A program made the translations under genes and the position numbers. From Marinobacter vulgaris (lineage in GTDB: Bacteria > Pseudomonadota > Gammaproteobacteria > Pseudomonadales > Oleiphilaceae), in the NCBI RefSeq assembly GCF_003344045.1, contig NZ_QFWX01000004.1, forward strand, positions 186,001 through 250,000: a stretch of 64,000 nucleotides of DNA. The letters are read 5' to 3'. The notes below the pieces were generated by a model that worked only from the letters and a program-made list of their open reading frames with translations, made no database searches and was not told the DNA's origin. This document shows, one piece after another, positions 29,265 to 39,377 of this stretch; the stretch's first letter is position 1, and each line of letters opens with the position of its first letter.

Positions 29265-29353
29265 GGTCAGTCCTCCTGAAATTCCACCTGAAATTTGAAA
29301 AAAACGTGCTAAATTATTGTTTATAACCGCCAAAAAACACGTCGAGGTAAACA

Positions 29354-29644
29354 ATGATCCGTGTGCTGATTGAACGCCATATCGCCGAATCCCTGGAAAC
29401 CGTTTACGAGGAAAGATCCCGCCGCGTTCTTCAAAACGCCGTGAACGCCCCGGGCTTTGTGTCGGGTGAAACGCTCGTGGATACCAGCGATCCGAACCAT
29501 CGATTCACCCTCGCCAACTGGCGCTCGGAAGCAGACTGGCAGCGCTGGTACCTGTCCGAGGAGCGCCGGACATTGATGGCCGAACTGGTCCCCATGATGG
29601 ACCGTGACGAAGTCATAACGGTACTCGAGCACAGCCATAACTAG
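29354..29644 (+). CDS. Antibiotic biosynthesis monooxygenase (ABM) domain protein
   Basis: A 96-residue single-domain protein of the ABM/dimeric alpha-beta barrel family. Features are the beta-start [29 protein letters not shown] and [20 protein letters not shown]. Members degrade heme, oxidise quinols or act as small sensors; nothing here tells which. It is divergent from tusA and its stop lies one base from the convergent rlmM gene. Confidence 0.8.
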   Translation: MIRVLIERHIAESLETVYEERSRRVLQNAVNAPGFVSGETLVDTSDPNHRFTLANWRSEADWQRWYLSEERRTLMAELVPMMDRDEVITVLEHSHN

Positions 29645-29645
29645 C

Positions 29646-30722
29646 TCAGTCTACACGCTCGATAAAGCAGGTGATCTCCTCCCGGTCATGGTAGAGGTGG
29701 CGGGCCCTGATACGGAAGTTCATTTCGGTCTTGGCCAGCCCCTGCTCCAGAATATCTCTGCAAGTCAGCCACTCATCGTATCTTTTTTTCATCGGCAGTT
29801 TGAGATTGAACACTGTGTAACGGCACAGTTTCCGGGCAAGCCAGTCCACCGCCATTGCCGCGGTCCGACGCGGGTGGTCCACAATGTCGCAGACCATCCA
29901 GTCCACTCCCCGCCTTGGCCGCCACTGGTAGCCATCGGCCTCAACGTGCTGAACGTGCCCTGACGCCATAAGGTCTCCGTTCATTGGCCCGTTATCGATG
30001 GCAGTTACCATCATACCCTGTTTGACCAGCTGCCAGGTCCAGCCACCGGGAGCAGCTCCCAAATCCACCGCCTGCTTACCGCCACCCAGATAGTCGAGCT
30101 CTTTTCCGGGAGGCAGAAACACCTTCCAGGCCTCCTCCAGCTTGAGCGCCGAACGACTCGGAGCCGACGCCGGCAGGCGCAAGCGGGGTATGCCGCTGAC
30201 AAACCGGGCCCGGTTATCGGCCACGCTGACACCGGCAATAACCCGGTCAAACCCGAGCAGCAACAACTCCAGGCGAGCTGCCGAATGCCCCTGGGGGTCT
30301 GGCTGCAGCAGCCCCGCTCCCCGCAACCCTCTGGAAAGCGGAGACACCCATTTGCGGGCAAAATTGCCAAGATCCGGATCGCTGTTGTTCTCGGGCAACC
30401 GGATTTCCACTCTCGCGCAGGCCGGAAATTCTGCATCCGTGGTCCTGAGACTCTCTACGACGGCGCCCACCCGGTCCGTTGTCGGCAACACTACGTCCGC
30501 CAGAACAACGAACCAGTCTCTGACAAAGACCAGCGTGTGGATGGACAGCGTGTTTATCAATGTATCTGCCGAGGCCGGTCCAGGCAGGTTAAAGATGACG
30601 AAGCCCTGGGAATTGCCCGGCTCGAAATAGCCATAAATTGCAAATGCTGCCGCTGCATCCGTCAGTTCCCGGCCGGCTTCTGTCTCGAAGCCTGGCCGGC
30701 ATAAGGCAATCAGTCGTTCCAT
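29646..30722 (-). CDS. rlmM: 23S rRNA (cytidine-2498-2'-O)-methyltransferase RlmM
   Basis: SAM-dependent ribose methyltransferase acting on 23S rRNA C2498. It has 358 residues with an N-terminal THUMP-like domain and a C-terminal Rossmann/RrmJ-like domain. The SAM motif is VDLGAAPGGWTWQLVKQG; the catalytic tetrad surrounds WMVCDIVDHPRRTA and FNLKLPMKKRYDEW. MERLIALCRPGFETEAGREL is the family N-terminus. Its start overlaps the end of the upstream hydrolase gene by 13 bases. Confidence 0.95.
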   Translation of the reverse strand: MERLIALCRPGFETEAGRELTDAAAAFAIYGYFEPGNSQGFVIFNLPGPASADTLINTLSIHTLVFVRDWFVVLADVVLPTTDRVGAVVESLRTTDAEFPACARVEIRLPENNSDPDLGNFARKWVSPLSRGLRGAGLLQPDPQGHSAARLELLLLGFDRVIAGVSVADNRARFVSGIPRLRLPASAPSRSALKLEEAWKVFLPPGKELDYLGGGKQAVDLGAAPGGWTWQLVKQGMMVTAIDNGPMNGDLMASGHVQHVEADGYQWRPRRGVDWMVCDIVDHPRRTAAMAVDWLARKLCRYTVFNLKLPMKKRYDEWLTCRDILEQGLAKTEMNFRIRARHLYHDREEITCFIERVD

Positions 30723-31417
30723 TGTTCTACCCTAACCGGGGTCGCCCGGGAAGCCCGCGCATAACCGTGTATAAAAGCCGCGGCCAGACTCGCTGCCCGC
30801 AGAATCATTGCTTCCTGGCTTTGCTGTTGTCGTGCCAGTGGCCGATAATCGTGATCGCCGCCCTCAAGCCACGACAGGTTCAGGTTATCAACTGTCTCGA
30901 GACCCCGTGCTTCGACCTCGGACCGTCGACCAAAAGGGTCCCTGCTGCCCTGGATGATCTGGAGCGGGCGCTGCAGGTCCTGGAAGTGAATTGTCCGCCA
31001 CCGCTCATGCTTTCCCGGGGGATGAAACGGGTATCCGAAGCAGACAGCACCAGAAACGTCAGGCGGCAGGTCCCCTTGGGCGATTATATGGCTGGCCATT
31101 CTCCCACCCATGGACTTGCCACCAATAAAAATGGGACCGCCGGCGGCGGCTTCAGCTGCGATTTCGTCGATTACCCGGCGGAAATGCTCCAGCAACACCG
31201 GCTGCCGGTCCGGTGGCCTTTTCCGGCCATCCAGCCGCCGCTTTTCCATATAGGGAAACTCGAATCGCAGGGTTCTGACACCCTCTTCTGAAAGCGCTGA
31301 GGCCAGCCTTTCCATAAAGGCGGAATCCGCGGGGGCGCCAGCCCCATGAGCCAGTATCAGACGGGGGCCAGGGGACCCTTTTCGTGATTCAGACTCATAA
31401 AATGTTACAGGATTCAC
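30710..31417 (-). CDS. Alpha/beta-hydrolase of the Tex30/KANL3 type
   Basis: A 235-residue alpha/beta-hydrolase. LILAHGAGAPADSAFMERLA is the oxyanion region, the nucleophile Ser is in FIGGKSMGGRMASHI, the Asp in IIQGSRDPFG and the His in LEGGDHDYRPLA. This arrangement is the bacterial relative of Tex30/KANL3 hydrolases, whose substrates are unknown. It overlaps rlmM, so the two are co-transcribed. No signal peptide: cytoplasmic. Confidence 0.85.
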   Translation of the reverse strand: MNPVTFYESESRKGSPGPRLILAHGAGAPADSAFMERLASALSEEGVRTLRFEFPYMEKRRLDGRKRPPDRQPVLLEHFRRVIDEIAAEAAAGGPIFIGGKSMGGRMASHIIAQGDLPPDVSGAVCFGYPFHPPGKHERWRTIHFQDLQRPLQIIQGSRDPFGRRSEVEARGLETVDNLNLSWLEGGDHDYRPLARQQQSQEAMILRAASLAAAFIHGYARASRATPVRVEQWND

Positions 31418-31557
31418 AACGCCTCCAAATCGTGACTATCATAAGTAACGTGGCCACTATACATCCGGGGCTCCCCGAGTGCTCTCTGTTGAGTCGGGAA
31501 ATACTCTAGTATATTCGCCATCTTACTGATTTAGACGCATTTGATAGAGTCTGCGAG

Positions 31558-31599
31558 TTGATCTGCGTCATTGCAAACAGCTAATGCTTTCTCCATACT
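31558..31599 (+). promoter_or_regulatory. FNR/ANR-dependent promoter of ccoNOQP
   Basis: TTGAT-CTGC-GTCAT at 31558-31571 matches the FNR/ANR consensus TTGATNNNNRTCAA except for the last base. CATACT at 31594-31599 lies exactly where a -10 hexamer should be if the box is centred at -41.5, the class II arrangement. This fits oxygen-controlled expression of a high-affinity oxidase. Confidence 0.65.
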
Positions 31600-31640
31600 T
31601 GCGCCCGCATATTCCCCACTCTAAACCCATTGGTAAGGCT

Positions 31641-33071
31641 ATGAGCACAGTAAATGCAAACCTGACATACAACTACAAGGTGGTAAGGCAGTTTGCCATC
31701 ATGACAGTGGTATGGGGGATTGTCGGTATGGCCCTGGGCGTGCTGATTGCAGCACAACTGGTCTGGCCCGCCGTCAATCTTGACCTGCCCTGGACCCATT
31801 TCGGCCGTTTACGGCCGCTGCATACCAACGCCGTGATCTTCGGCTTTGGCGGAAGCGCATTGTTCGCTACGGCCTACTATGTGGTACAGCGCACCTGTCA
31901 GGCCCGTCTGTTTTCAGACGCACTGGCTGCGTTTACCTTCTGGGGCTGGCAGGCCATCATCGTGGCGGCCGCCATTACCTTGCCTTTGGGATTGACCACG
32001 TCGAAGGAATACGCCGAGCTGGAATGGCCCATCGATATCGCAATCACTGTGGTATGGGTGTGCTATGCGCTTGTGTTCTTCGGAACCATCATGAAGCGCA
32101 GCACTCCGCACATTTACGTGGCCAACTGGTTCTATGGCGCCTTTATCATTACCGTTGCGGTGCTGCATATCGGTAACAGCATGGCGCTGCCGGCAACGGC
32201 CTTCAAGTCCTACTCGGCCTACGCTGGCGTTACCGATGCGATGATCCAGTGGTGGTACGGCCACAACGCCGTCGGGTTTTTCCTGACTGCTGGTTTCCTT
32301 GGCATGATGTACTACTTCGTGCCCAAGCAGGCAAACCGTCCCGTCTATTCCTATCGTCTGTCGATTGTCCACTTCTGGGCATTGATCGCCACCTACGTAT
32401 GGGCCGGCGGCCACCACCTGCATTACTCAGCCCTGCCCGACTGGGCACAGACTGCGGGCATGGTAATGTCCCTGATTCTGCTGGCACCCTCCTGGGGCGG
32501 CATGATCAACGGCATGATGACCCTGTCAGGTGCCTGGCACAAACTGCGTACCGACCCCATCCTGCGCTTCCTGGTGGTCTCCCTGTCGTTCTACGGCATG
32601 TCCACTTTCGAAGGTCCGATGATGTCCATCAAGACGGTGAACGCGCTCTCCCACAACACGGACTGGACTATCGGCCACGTTCACTCCGGTGCGCTGGGCT
32701 GGGTTGCCATGATCAGTATCGGTGCCGTTTACCACCTGATCCCCAAACTGTGGGGCGTTCAGGCGATGTACAGCACCGCCATGATCAACGTGCATTTCTG
32801 GCTGGCAACGGTCGGTACCGTATTGTACATCGTCGCCATGTGGGTGAACGGCATCATGCAGGGGCTGATGTGGCGCGCGGTCAACGAGGACGGCACACTG
32901 ACTTACAGTTTTGTTGAATCACTCGAAGCATCCTACCCGGGCTACTTTGTACGGTTTATTGGCGGCGTGATTTTCCTCAGTGGCATGCTGATAATGGCAT
33001 ACAACGTCTACATGACCGTACGTCAGAAAGAAGCGGCTGCTCAGGACAACACAGCAGCGCAAGCGGCGTAA
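31641..33071 (+). CDS. ccoN: cbb3-type cytochrome c oxidase subunit I
   Basis: Catalytic subunit of the high-affinity terminal oxidase; holds heme b and the heme b3-CuB site in the inner membrane. It has 476 residues and 12 predicted transmembrane helices. Ligand regions include [55 protein letters not shown] and [21 protein letters not shown] chose the ATG at 31641 ([18 protein letters not shown]), the family N-terminus; an in-frame ATG lies 19 codons upstream. First gene of ccoNOQP. Confidence 0.98.
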   Translation: MSTVNANLTYNYKVVRQFAIMTVVWGIVGMALGVLIAAQLVWPAVNLDLPWTHFGRLRPLHTNAVIFGFGGSALFATAYYVVQRTCQARLFSDALAAFTFWGWQAIIVAAAITLPLGLTTSKEYAELEWPIDIAITVVWVCYALVFFGTIMKRSTPHIYVANWFYGAFIITVAVLHIGNSMALPATAFKSYSAYAGVTDAMIQWWYGHNAVGFFLTAGFLGMMYYFVPKQANRPVYSYRLSIVHFWALIATYVWAGGHHLHYSALPDWAQTAGMVMSLILLAPSWGGMINGMMTLSGAWHKLRTDPILRFLVVSLSFYGMSTFEGPMMSIKTVNALSHNTDWTIGHVHSGALGWVAMISIGAVYHLIPKLWGVQAMYSTAMINVHFWLATVGTVLYIVAMWVNGIMQGLMWRAVNEDGTLTYSFVESLEASYPGYFVRFIGGVIFLSGMLIMAYNVYMTVRQKEAAAQDNTAAQAA

Positions 33072-33086
33072 CGGGAGACAGTACTG

Positions 33087-33695
33087 ATGAAGCACGAAAT
33101 TATTGAAAAGAATATCGGGATCATGATCGTACTGATCATCCTGACCATCAGTGGCGGCTTTCTTGCAGAAGTTGTGCCGCTGTTCTTCCAGAAGAGCGTC
33201 AATGAGCCGATAGAGGGCCTTGAGCCACTGTCAGCGCTCGAGCAGGAAGGCCGGGACATCTACATCCGCGAGGGTTGCCATGTCTGTCATACCCAGCAGA
33301 TCCGTCCGTTCCGGGCTGAAACCGAACGCTACGGGCACTACTCCGTTGCCGGCGAGTTCGTATACGACCGCCCGTTCCTGTGGGGCTCCAAGCGTACCGG
33401 CCCTGACCTTGCCCGTGTCGGTGGTCGTTACTCCGACGCCTGGCAGCGCCAGCACCTGTACGATCCGCGCAGCGTGGTTCCCGAATCCAACATGCCGGCT
33501 TTCCCCTGGCTGTTTGAGGACCGTGTTGATCACACTGCTACCGAGGCCAAGCTCAGAACTCTCCAGACACTGGGCGTGCCGTATACTGACGAACAGGTTG
33601 CAACCGCAGCTGAGGAAGTCCGCGGCAAATTTGAAATCGAAGCTCTGGTCGCGTACCTGCAACAGCTCGGTACCGTCATTTCAGAGAAACGGTGA
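33087..33695 (+). CDS. ccoO: cbb3-type cytochrome c oxidase subunit II (monoheme)
   Basis: A 202-residue cytochrome c subunit of the cbb3 oxidase. One N-terminal anchor ([20 protein letters not shown]), heme-c motif in [18 protein letters not shown], and a distal Met axial ligand likely in [13 protein letters not shown]. It passes electrons from CcoP to CcoN. It starts 15 bases after ccoN. Confidence 0.98.
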   Translation: MKHEIIEKNIGIMIVLIILTISGGFLAEVVPLFFQKSVNEPIEGLEPLSALEQEGRDIYIREGCHVCHTQQIRPFRAETERYGHYSVAGEFVYDRPFLWGSKRTGPDLARVGGRYSDAWQRQHLYDPRSVVPESNMPAFPWLFEDRVDHTATEAKLRTLQTLGVPYTDEQVATAAEEVRGKFEIEALVAYLQQLGTVISEKR

Positions 33696-33700
33696 TACCC

Positions 33701-33886
33701 ATGGATATAAATGATTTACGTGGCGTTCAAACACTGATCATCATGGCCATGTTCTTCGGCATCATCTGGTGGGCTTATAGTTCCCACCGCAAGAAAGCCA
33801 ACGAAGAAGCGGCCCACCTGCCCTTTGATGATGATGAGGTGGAGAAGCGTACTGTTGAACAGGAAAAAACGGAGAAAAAACGATGA
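33701..33886 (+). CDS. ccoQ: cbb3 oxidase subunit CcoQ
   Basis: A 61-residue, single-span protein that stabilises the cbb3 complex. The helix is LIIMAMFFGIIWWAYS, followed by a charged tail ending in EKTEKKR. I chose the ATG at 33701; a GTG three codons upstream would overlap the ccoO stop. Its stop overlaps the ccoP start. Confidence 0.93.
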   Translation: MDINDLRGVQTLIIMAMFFGIIWWAYSSHRKKANEEAAHLPFDDDEVEKRTVEQEKTEKKR

Positions 33887-34773
33887 GTACCTTCTGGAGC
33901 ATCTGGATCAGCGTGATCGTGCTCGGTACTGTGTTTGGTTGCTGGTGGCTGCTTTACGCCACCCGCAAGAACCAGACGTCTGATACTGAAACTGACAGAA
34001 CCATGGGCCATTCCTTCGATGGCATTGAGGAATATGACAATCCACTGCCGAAGTGGTGGTTCTACCTGTTTCTCGCAACCTGTATTTTTGCGCTTGGCTA
34101 TCTCGCCCTGTATCCCGGTCTGGGCAACTACAAGGGTCTGCTGGGCTGGTCTTCCACCGGCCAGTGGGAAACCGAGATGCAACAAGCCGATGAAAAATAT
34201 GGTGAACTCTATGCCAAATTCGGCGACACACCGGTGCCTGAACTGGCTGAAATTGAGGATGCCATGAGAATGGGGCAGCGGCTGTTTGCCAACAATTGCG
34301 CCACCTGTCATGGCTCAGCCGGCCGGGGATCCCTGGGTTTTCCGAATCTGACCGATGATGACTGGCTGTATGGGGGTGACCCTGACTCGATTCTTACCAC
34401 GCTTCACCAGGGACGCAACGGCAACATGCCTGCCATGGGCACCATGCCGAACATGACCAACGAACAGGTCGACCAGGTGGTCAACTACGTGCTCAGCTTT
34501 AGTGACCGGGAAAGGGACGCCGAGGCAGCGGAGAAAGGTGAAGAAGTCTACGCCCAGGCCTGCGTGGCCTGTCACGGCCCTGATGCCAAAGGCAACCAGG
34601 CTCTTGGCGCGCCAAACCTGACCGACGACACTTGGCTTTACGGTTCCACCTACGACTGGATCAGGGAAACCGTTGTTAACGGTCGCCAGAACCAGATGCC
34701 CGCCCAGGGCGGCCGGCTTTCCGACGATCAGATCCAGATTCTGGCTGCGTACGTCTACAGCCTGTCCAACTGA
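33883..34773 (+). CDS. ccoP: cbb3-type cytochrome c oxidase diheme subunit III
   Basis: A 296-residue diheme cytochrome. Two N-terminal membrane helices (WISVIVLGTVFGCWWLLYA and WFYLFLATCIFALGYLALYP), then two cytochrome c domains with CATCHGSAGRG and CVACHGPDAKG; distal Met ligands in GNMPAMGTMPNM and QNQMPAQGG. Receives electrons from soluble cytochromes. ATG overlaps the ccoQ stop. Confidence 0.98.
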   Translation: MSTFWSIWISVIVLGTVFGCWWLLYATRKNQTSDTETDRTMGHSFDGIEEYDNPLPKWWFYLFLATCIFALGYLALYPGLGNYKGLLGWSSTGQWETEMQQADEKYGELYAKFGDTPVPELAEIEDAMRMGQRLFANNCATCHGSAGRGSLGFPNLTDDDWLYGGDPDSILTTLHQGRNGNMPAMGTMPNMTNEQVDQVVNYVLSFSDRERDAEAAEKGEEVYAQACVACHGPDAKGNQALGAPNLTDDTWLYGSTYDWIRETVVNGRQNQMPAQGGRLSDDQIQILAAYVYSLSN

Positions 34774-34779
34774 GTATCC

Positions 34780-34802
34780 GGCCGGGGCCTGTGGCCCCGG
34801 CC
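34780..34802. terminator. Strong GC hairpin after ccoP
   Basis: A perfect 10-base inverted repeat GGCCGGGGCC / GGCCCCGGCC with a TGT loop, 6 bases after the ccoP stop. It lacks a T tract, so it may be a 3' mRNA stabiliser or attenuator separating ccoNOQP from ccoGHIS more than a full terminator. Confidence 0.55.
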
Positions 34803-34906
34803 CGGTCTGTTCAACCCTGTGTCTGCATTTGCGGGTACAGGCTTGAGAAGATCCCCAGCCCCGCAGTCCTTTGTGACAAGGGCGCCACATCATCGGGAGG
34901 TTAACG

Positions 34907-36340
34907 ATGAGCAGTGAGATTCCGGTCAAACAGGTTGACCCATCCTCTGACGCCTCCGACAACAAAAACAAAAATACCGGAACTGTCGAGCTTTACGCCA
35001 GCCGCAAGAAAATCTACGTGAAAGAGGTCAAGGGCTTCTTTCAGCGCATCCGTAATGTCAGTCTGACGGCCCTGATGGGCATGTATTTCCTGATTGTCTG
35101 GATCACTGTCGATGGCCAGCCACTGATTCACTTTGACCTCCCTGCACGTGAATTTCACCTGTTTGGTACCACCTTCTTTCCCCAGGATTTTATCCTGCTG
35201 TCGGGCATGCTCATTATCTGTGCCTTTGGCCTGTTCTTTATTACCACGCTGTTTGGCCGGGTATGGTGTGGCTATACCTGTCCGCAAACGGTCTGGACGT
35301 TTATTTTCATGTGGGTCGAGGAACGTATTGAAGGCGGCCGCAACAAGCGCATAAAGCTGGACAAGGCGCCCCGGTCGGCCGAAAAAATTGCCAAGAAATC
35401 AGCAAAGCACACTGCATGGTTGTTAATCGCACTTGCCACTGGTCTAACCTTTGTTGGTTATTTCTACCCCATCCGTGAGCTGATCATTGACCTGTTTACC
35501 CTCCAGGCCAATGGCTGGGCTTACTTCTGGGTCGCTTTCTTTACCGTGGCCACCTATCTGAACGCCGGGTGGATGCGTGAGCAGGTATGCCTGTACATGT
35601 GCCCCTACGCCCGTTTCCAGTCCGTTATGTTCGACCCCAACACTCGAGTGGTGTCCTATGACCCCAACCGGGGCGAGCCCCGGGGTAGCCGCAAGAAAGG
35701 CGTGGATCCGGCAGAACTGGGCCTGGGGGACTGTATCGACTGTGGCCAGTGCGTGCAGGTCTGCCCCACGGGCATCGACATCCGCGATGGTCTGCAATAC
35801 GAGTGTATTGGCTGCGCCCTTTGCATTGATGCCTGTGATGAGGTCATGGATAAGATGAACTATCCACGTGGCCTTATTCGCTATACCACGGAAAACGAGC
35901 TGGAGGGGAAAACCTCCAAACTCCTGCGGCCGCGCACTTTCGGTTATGGGTTTGTATTAGTGCTGATGATGGCTGCGATTGCCGTTACCATTGCCACGAG
36001 GGTTCCGGCACAGCTGGATGTTCTCAGGGATCGGGGCGCCCTCTTCAGCTACAACGGGCAGGGAAGGATCGAGAATACCTATACCCTGAAAATCGCCAAC
36101 ATGTCAGAAGTGCCCCAGACCTTCGAGATCTCCGTTTCAGGCATGGAGGGCATGCAGCTACTGACCCAGGATACCGTCACGGTGGCCAGCAGCGAAAACC
36201 GTTCTTTGCCAACGGTTGTGGATGTGGCGCCGGAGGTTATTACACAAAGCAACAATGACATTGTGTTCAGGCTTGAATCACAATCCGATGAAAATCTTAT
36301 TCTTGAAACCGAAAGCCGGTTTGTCGGTCCTAATCGCTAG
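34907..36340 (+). CDS. ccoG: Cytochrome c oxidase accessory protein CcoG (FixG/RdxA)
   Basis: A 477-residue iron-sulfur membrane protein, reported to act as a Cu(II) reductase in cbb3 oxidase assembly. About five transmembrane helices, the conserved GRVWCGYTCPQTVWT, and two ferredoxin clusters: CIDCGQCVQVCPTGID and CIGCALCIDACDEVM. The C-terminal periplasmic domain is Ig-like (YTLKIANMSEVPQTFEISV). Starts the second oxidase operon, ccoGHIS. Confidence 0.97.
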   Translation: MSSEIPVKQVDPSSDASDNKNKNTGTVELYASRKKIYVKEVKGFFQRIRNVSLTALMGMYFLIVWITVDGQPLIHFDLPAREFHLFGTTFFPQDFILLSGMLIICAFGLFFITTLFGRVWCGYTCPQTVWTFIFMWVEERIEGGRNKRIKLDKAPRSAEKIAKKSAKHTAWLLIALATGLTFVGYFYPIRELIIDLFTLQANGWAYFWVAFFTVATYLNAGWMREQVCLYMCPYARFQSVMFDPNTRVVSYDPNRGEPRGSRKKGVDPAELGLGDCIDCGQCVQVCPTGIDIRDGLQYECIGCALCIDACDEVMDKMNYPRGLIRYTTENELEGKTSKLLRPRTFGYGFVLVLMMAAIAVTIATRVPAQLDVLRDRGALFSYNGQGRIENTYTLKIANMSEVPQTFEISVSGMEGMQLLTQDTVTVASSENRSLPTVVDVAPEVITQSNNDIVFRLESQSDENLILETESRFVGPNR

Positions 36341-36382
36341 CCCCGGATTCATCATCCGGGAACAGCACTGAGAGAATTGCTT

Positions 36383-36898
36383 ATGACTGAAAATACTTCT
36401 GTAGGCCCTTGGTACCGCCAGCCCTGGCTGCTGTTTCTGCTGATCTTCCCGGGAGCCGCCATTATCTGGTGCACCATTGCCATCACGGTGGCGCTCAACT
36501 CACAGAACTCCATGGTGACCGATGACTATTCCAAGGAAGGCCGCGGTATCAATATGGAAATTGCCCGTGACGAGACAGCGAAGGACCTCGGTCTCAGCGC
36601 GGAAATGGCCTTTAACGAACGCCAGATCAATCTGTCGGTGGATACCACCAGCGGCCGCGCTGATTATCCTTACCTGATTCTCAACCTGTTCCACCCGACC
36701 ATCGCCGAGCGTGACCGCACTGTGCAGTTTCGCGCCATTGGTGAAGGCCAGTACGTGGCGAACCTGAATCAGCCCATCGAGGGCCGCTGGTACTTCGACC
36801 TGCGGGGCCCCGATAACGACTGGCGCCTCAAGGGCGAGTCCAGCCTGCCATCGTCACGTCCACTGACCCTTGGCGCGGGCGCTGAAGACCGCGGGTGA
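36383..36898 (+). CDS. ccoH: FixH-family cbb3 assembly protein CcoH
   Basis: A 171-residue membrane protein required for cbb3 oxidase assembly. One N-terminal helix (LLFLLIFPGAAIIWCTIAIT), then VTDDYSKEGRGINMEIARD and a periplasmic beta-rich FixH domain. The ATG at 36383 (MTENTSVGPWYRQ) fits; a TTG two codons earlier is less likely. Its stop overlaps the ccoI GTG start. Confidence 0.93.
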   Translation: MTENTSVGPWYRQPWLLFLLIFPGAAIIWCTIAITVALNSQNSMVTDDYSKEGRGINMEIARDETAKDLGLSAEMAFNERQINLSVDTTSGRADYPYLILNLFHPTIAERDRTVQFRAIGEGQYVANLNQPIEGRWYFDLRGPDNDWRLKGESSLPSSRPLTLGAGAEDRG

Positions 36899-39345
36899 AA
36901 CCCTTGGATTGCTTCCACTGTGGGGAGCCGGCACCCGGCAGACCCGCCATCACGCTGGAACTTGATGGCGAGTTACGCCACTTCTGCTGTCAGGGCTGTA
37001 AAGCCGTCTGCGAGACCATCCGGGCGGAAGGCCTCGACGGTTTCTATCAGTTCCGCACCGAGCCGGCTGTCACCCCGAAGGCGTTGACAGATTCCGAGCT
37101 CAACCGGATACGGGAACTGGACCATCCGTTGGTGCAGAAATCGTTCGTATCGCCGGTGAAGGCAGGCCGGGAAGCCACCCTGCTAGTCAGTGACATTACC
37201 TGCGCTGCCTGCATATGGTTGCTCGAGAACCATATGGCCAAGCAGCCAGGGGTTATCTCGTTCACCGTCAACCACAGCACCCAGCGGGCCCGGCTGGTCT
37301 GGAATCCGGAACAGGCCCGGCTCAGTGACCTGCTGATCGCCATCCACGAACTCGGTTATCGCGCCCGCCCCTACCAGGCTGACGAAGCCGAACAGGCGCT
37401 GAAAGCTGAACACCGTTCGATGCTGATTCGACTGGCCGTTGCCGGCATCGGCTCATTCCAGAGCATGATGCTGGCTTTTCCATTGTATTTTGAACTGATC
37501 AACGATCTTTCCGACGATTTCATCGGCTTCTTTCGCTGGTTCAGTCTTCTTGTCGCTACGCCAGTGGTGCTCTATAGCGCCAAACCCTTTTTCCGCAATG
37601 CCTTGCGGGATATCACTTCCCGGCAGTTCACCATGGACCTGCCTGTGGCCATTGCCATTGGTATCGCCTATGTGGCCAGTGCCTGGGTCACCGTTTTCGG
37701 GGGTGACGAGGTTTATTTTGAATCGGTGTGTATGTTTACCTTCTTCCTGTTGCTTGGCCGCTACGTGGAAGTCCAGGCCCGCTACCGGGCCGGCCTGACC
37801 GGCAACGCCCTCGCGGGTTTCCAGCCTTCGGTTGCTTCGCTGATGCGCGATGGCGAAACTGATATCGTGCCGGTCCACGACATCAAGCCCGGTGATATTG
37901 TCCGGGTTCGCCCCGGGGAAACCTTGCCGGTGGACGGGGAAATCGTGTCCGGGGAATCCACACTGAATGAAGCGGCTCTCACCGGCGAATATCTGCCGGA
38001 AACCCGCCGGGCGGGTGACACCGTGTATGCCGGTAGCGTCAACGGGGAGAACCCTCTCAACATTCGCGTTGTGCGCGCCGGCGCCCAGACTCGCCTATCC
38101 GGCATTTTGAGGGTGCTTGACCGGGTGCAGGCCGAAAAACCGCCCGTGGCTCGTCTGGCAGACCGCATTGCCGGTAAATTTATCAAGCAGGTACTGATTC
38201 TGGCCCCCGTTGTCTGGGGCGGCTGGTGGCTGGCAGGCGCCGACAATGCCTTCGACATTGCCCTTGCCGTACTTGTGGTGACCTGCCCCTGTGCCCTGTC
38301 CCTGGCAACCCCCACGGCCATCACCGCTGCCACGGTCAGGCTACGCAAGCTGGGGTTCTTGCCTACCCGTGGCCATACGCTGGAATCCATGAAAACCATA
38401 GATACCGTTGTGTTTGACAAAACCGGCACCCTGACCCGTGGCGAGCTGTCGTTAACCACTACCCTGGCTTTCGGTGATCTGGACATTGCGACCTGCCAGA
38501 AAATCGCGGCGGGTCTGGAAAAACATTCGGAACACCCCATTGCCAAGGTATTCCACCAACACCCCTCAGTAACGGTCGCCGACGTTACCAACCATCTCGG
38601 GGGTGGTCTGTCCGGAAAACTGGATGGGCAGAACATTTATATCGGCCATAAAGCCTTTGTCGCCGGCAAGACTCTGGCCCGACCACCGGAAACCGAGCAG
38701 CCGCCCGGCATGGAAATCTGGCTGGCAACCGACCAGCAATGGCTGGCCAGCTTCCGGATGGACGACCAGATTCGTGACGACGCAGCTGAAGCAGTCAAAG
38801 CCTTTCAGCAAGCCGGCGTGCAAACCATCCTGCTCAGCGGCGACCGATCCGGCCATGTGCAACAGGTTGCCGAACAACTCGGTATCGACCGTGCGATAGG
38901 TGAAGCCTCCCCCGAACAAAAACTGGAGGTGCTGAACGAGTTGCGTGAACAAGGTCACCACGTAATGATGGTCGGCGACGGTCTTAACGACCTGCCTTCT
39001 ATGGCCGGCGCCGGTATCTCGGTCGCCATGGGTGCCGCTGCCGACCTGACTCAGCTCAAGGCTGATGCCGTGTTGCTGAATGGCCAGCTAATGCAGCTGC
39101 TGGAAGCCATGAAAACCAGCCGCCAGACTCGGGATATCATCCGGCAAAACATGGCCTGGGCGCTGGTTTACAACCTTCTTGCCCTGCCCCTTGCCGCCGC
39201 CGGCTTTGTAACGCCCTGGCTGGCTGCCATCGGCATGTCAGCCAGTTCACTGATTGTGGTGCTCAATGCGCTGCGTCTCAGCAAACCACCTGGCAAGAGC
39301 AAGCCTTTACCAAAGGTACAACAGACACTTGCAACCGCAGCGTGA
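36895..39345 (+). CDS. ccoI: Copper-transporting P-type ATPase CcoI
   Basis: Exports Cu(I) to the periplasm to supply CuB of cbb3 oxidase. It has 816 residues. An N-terminal Cys-rich metal-binding part (CFHCGEPAPG and HFCCQGCKAVC), an HMA domain with DITCAACIWLLENH, the actuator loop LTGEYLPE, the membrane Cys-Pro-Cys in VVTCPCALSLATP, the phosphorylated Asp in FDKTGTLTRGE, EKHSEHPIA and the hinge MVGDGLNDLPSMAGAG. GTG start at 36895 overlaps the ccoH stop, so translation is coupled. Confidence 0.97.
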   Translation: MKPLDCFHCGEPAPGRPAITLELDGELRHFCCQGCKAVCETIRAEGLDGFYQFRTEPAVTPKALTDSELNRIRELDHPLVQKSFVSPVKAGREATLLVSDITCAACIWLLENHMAKQPGVISFTVNHSTQRARLVWNPEQARLSDLLIAIHELGYRARPYQADEAEQALKAEHRSMLIRLAVAGIGSFQSMMLAFPLYFELINDLSDDFIGFFRWFSLLVATPVVLYSAKPFFRNALRDITSRQFTMDLPVAIAIGIAYVASAWVTVFGGDEVYFESVCMFTFFLLLGRYVEVQARYRAGLTGNALAGFQPSVASLMRDGETDIVPVHDIKPGDIVRVRPGETLPVDGEIVSGESTLNEAALTGEYLPETRRAGDTVYAGSVNGENPLNIRVVRAGAQTRLSGILRVLDRVQAEKPPVARLADRIAGKFIKQVLILAPVVWGGWWLAGADNAFDIALAVLVVTCPCALSLATPTAITAATVRLRKLGFLPTRGHTLESMKTIDTVVFDKTGTLTRGELSLTTTLAFGDLDIATCQKIAAGLEKHSEHPIAKVFHQHPSVTVADVTNHLGGGLSGKLDGQNIYIGHKAFVAGKTLARPPETEQPPGMEIWLATDQQWLASFRMDDQIRDDAAEAVKAFQQAGVQTILLSGDRSGHVQQVAEQLGIDRAIGEASPEQKLEVLNELREQGHHVMMVGDGLNDLPSMAGAGISVAMGAAADLTQLKADAVLLNGQLMQLLEAMKTSRQTRDIIRQNMAWALVYNLLALPLAAAGFVTPWLAAIGMSASSLIVVLNALRLSKPPGKSKPLPKVQQTLATAA

Positions 39346-39377
39346 CACATAACCGCTCTGCTTTTTGAGGAGGTAGC

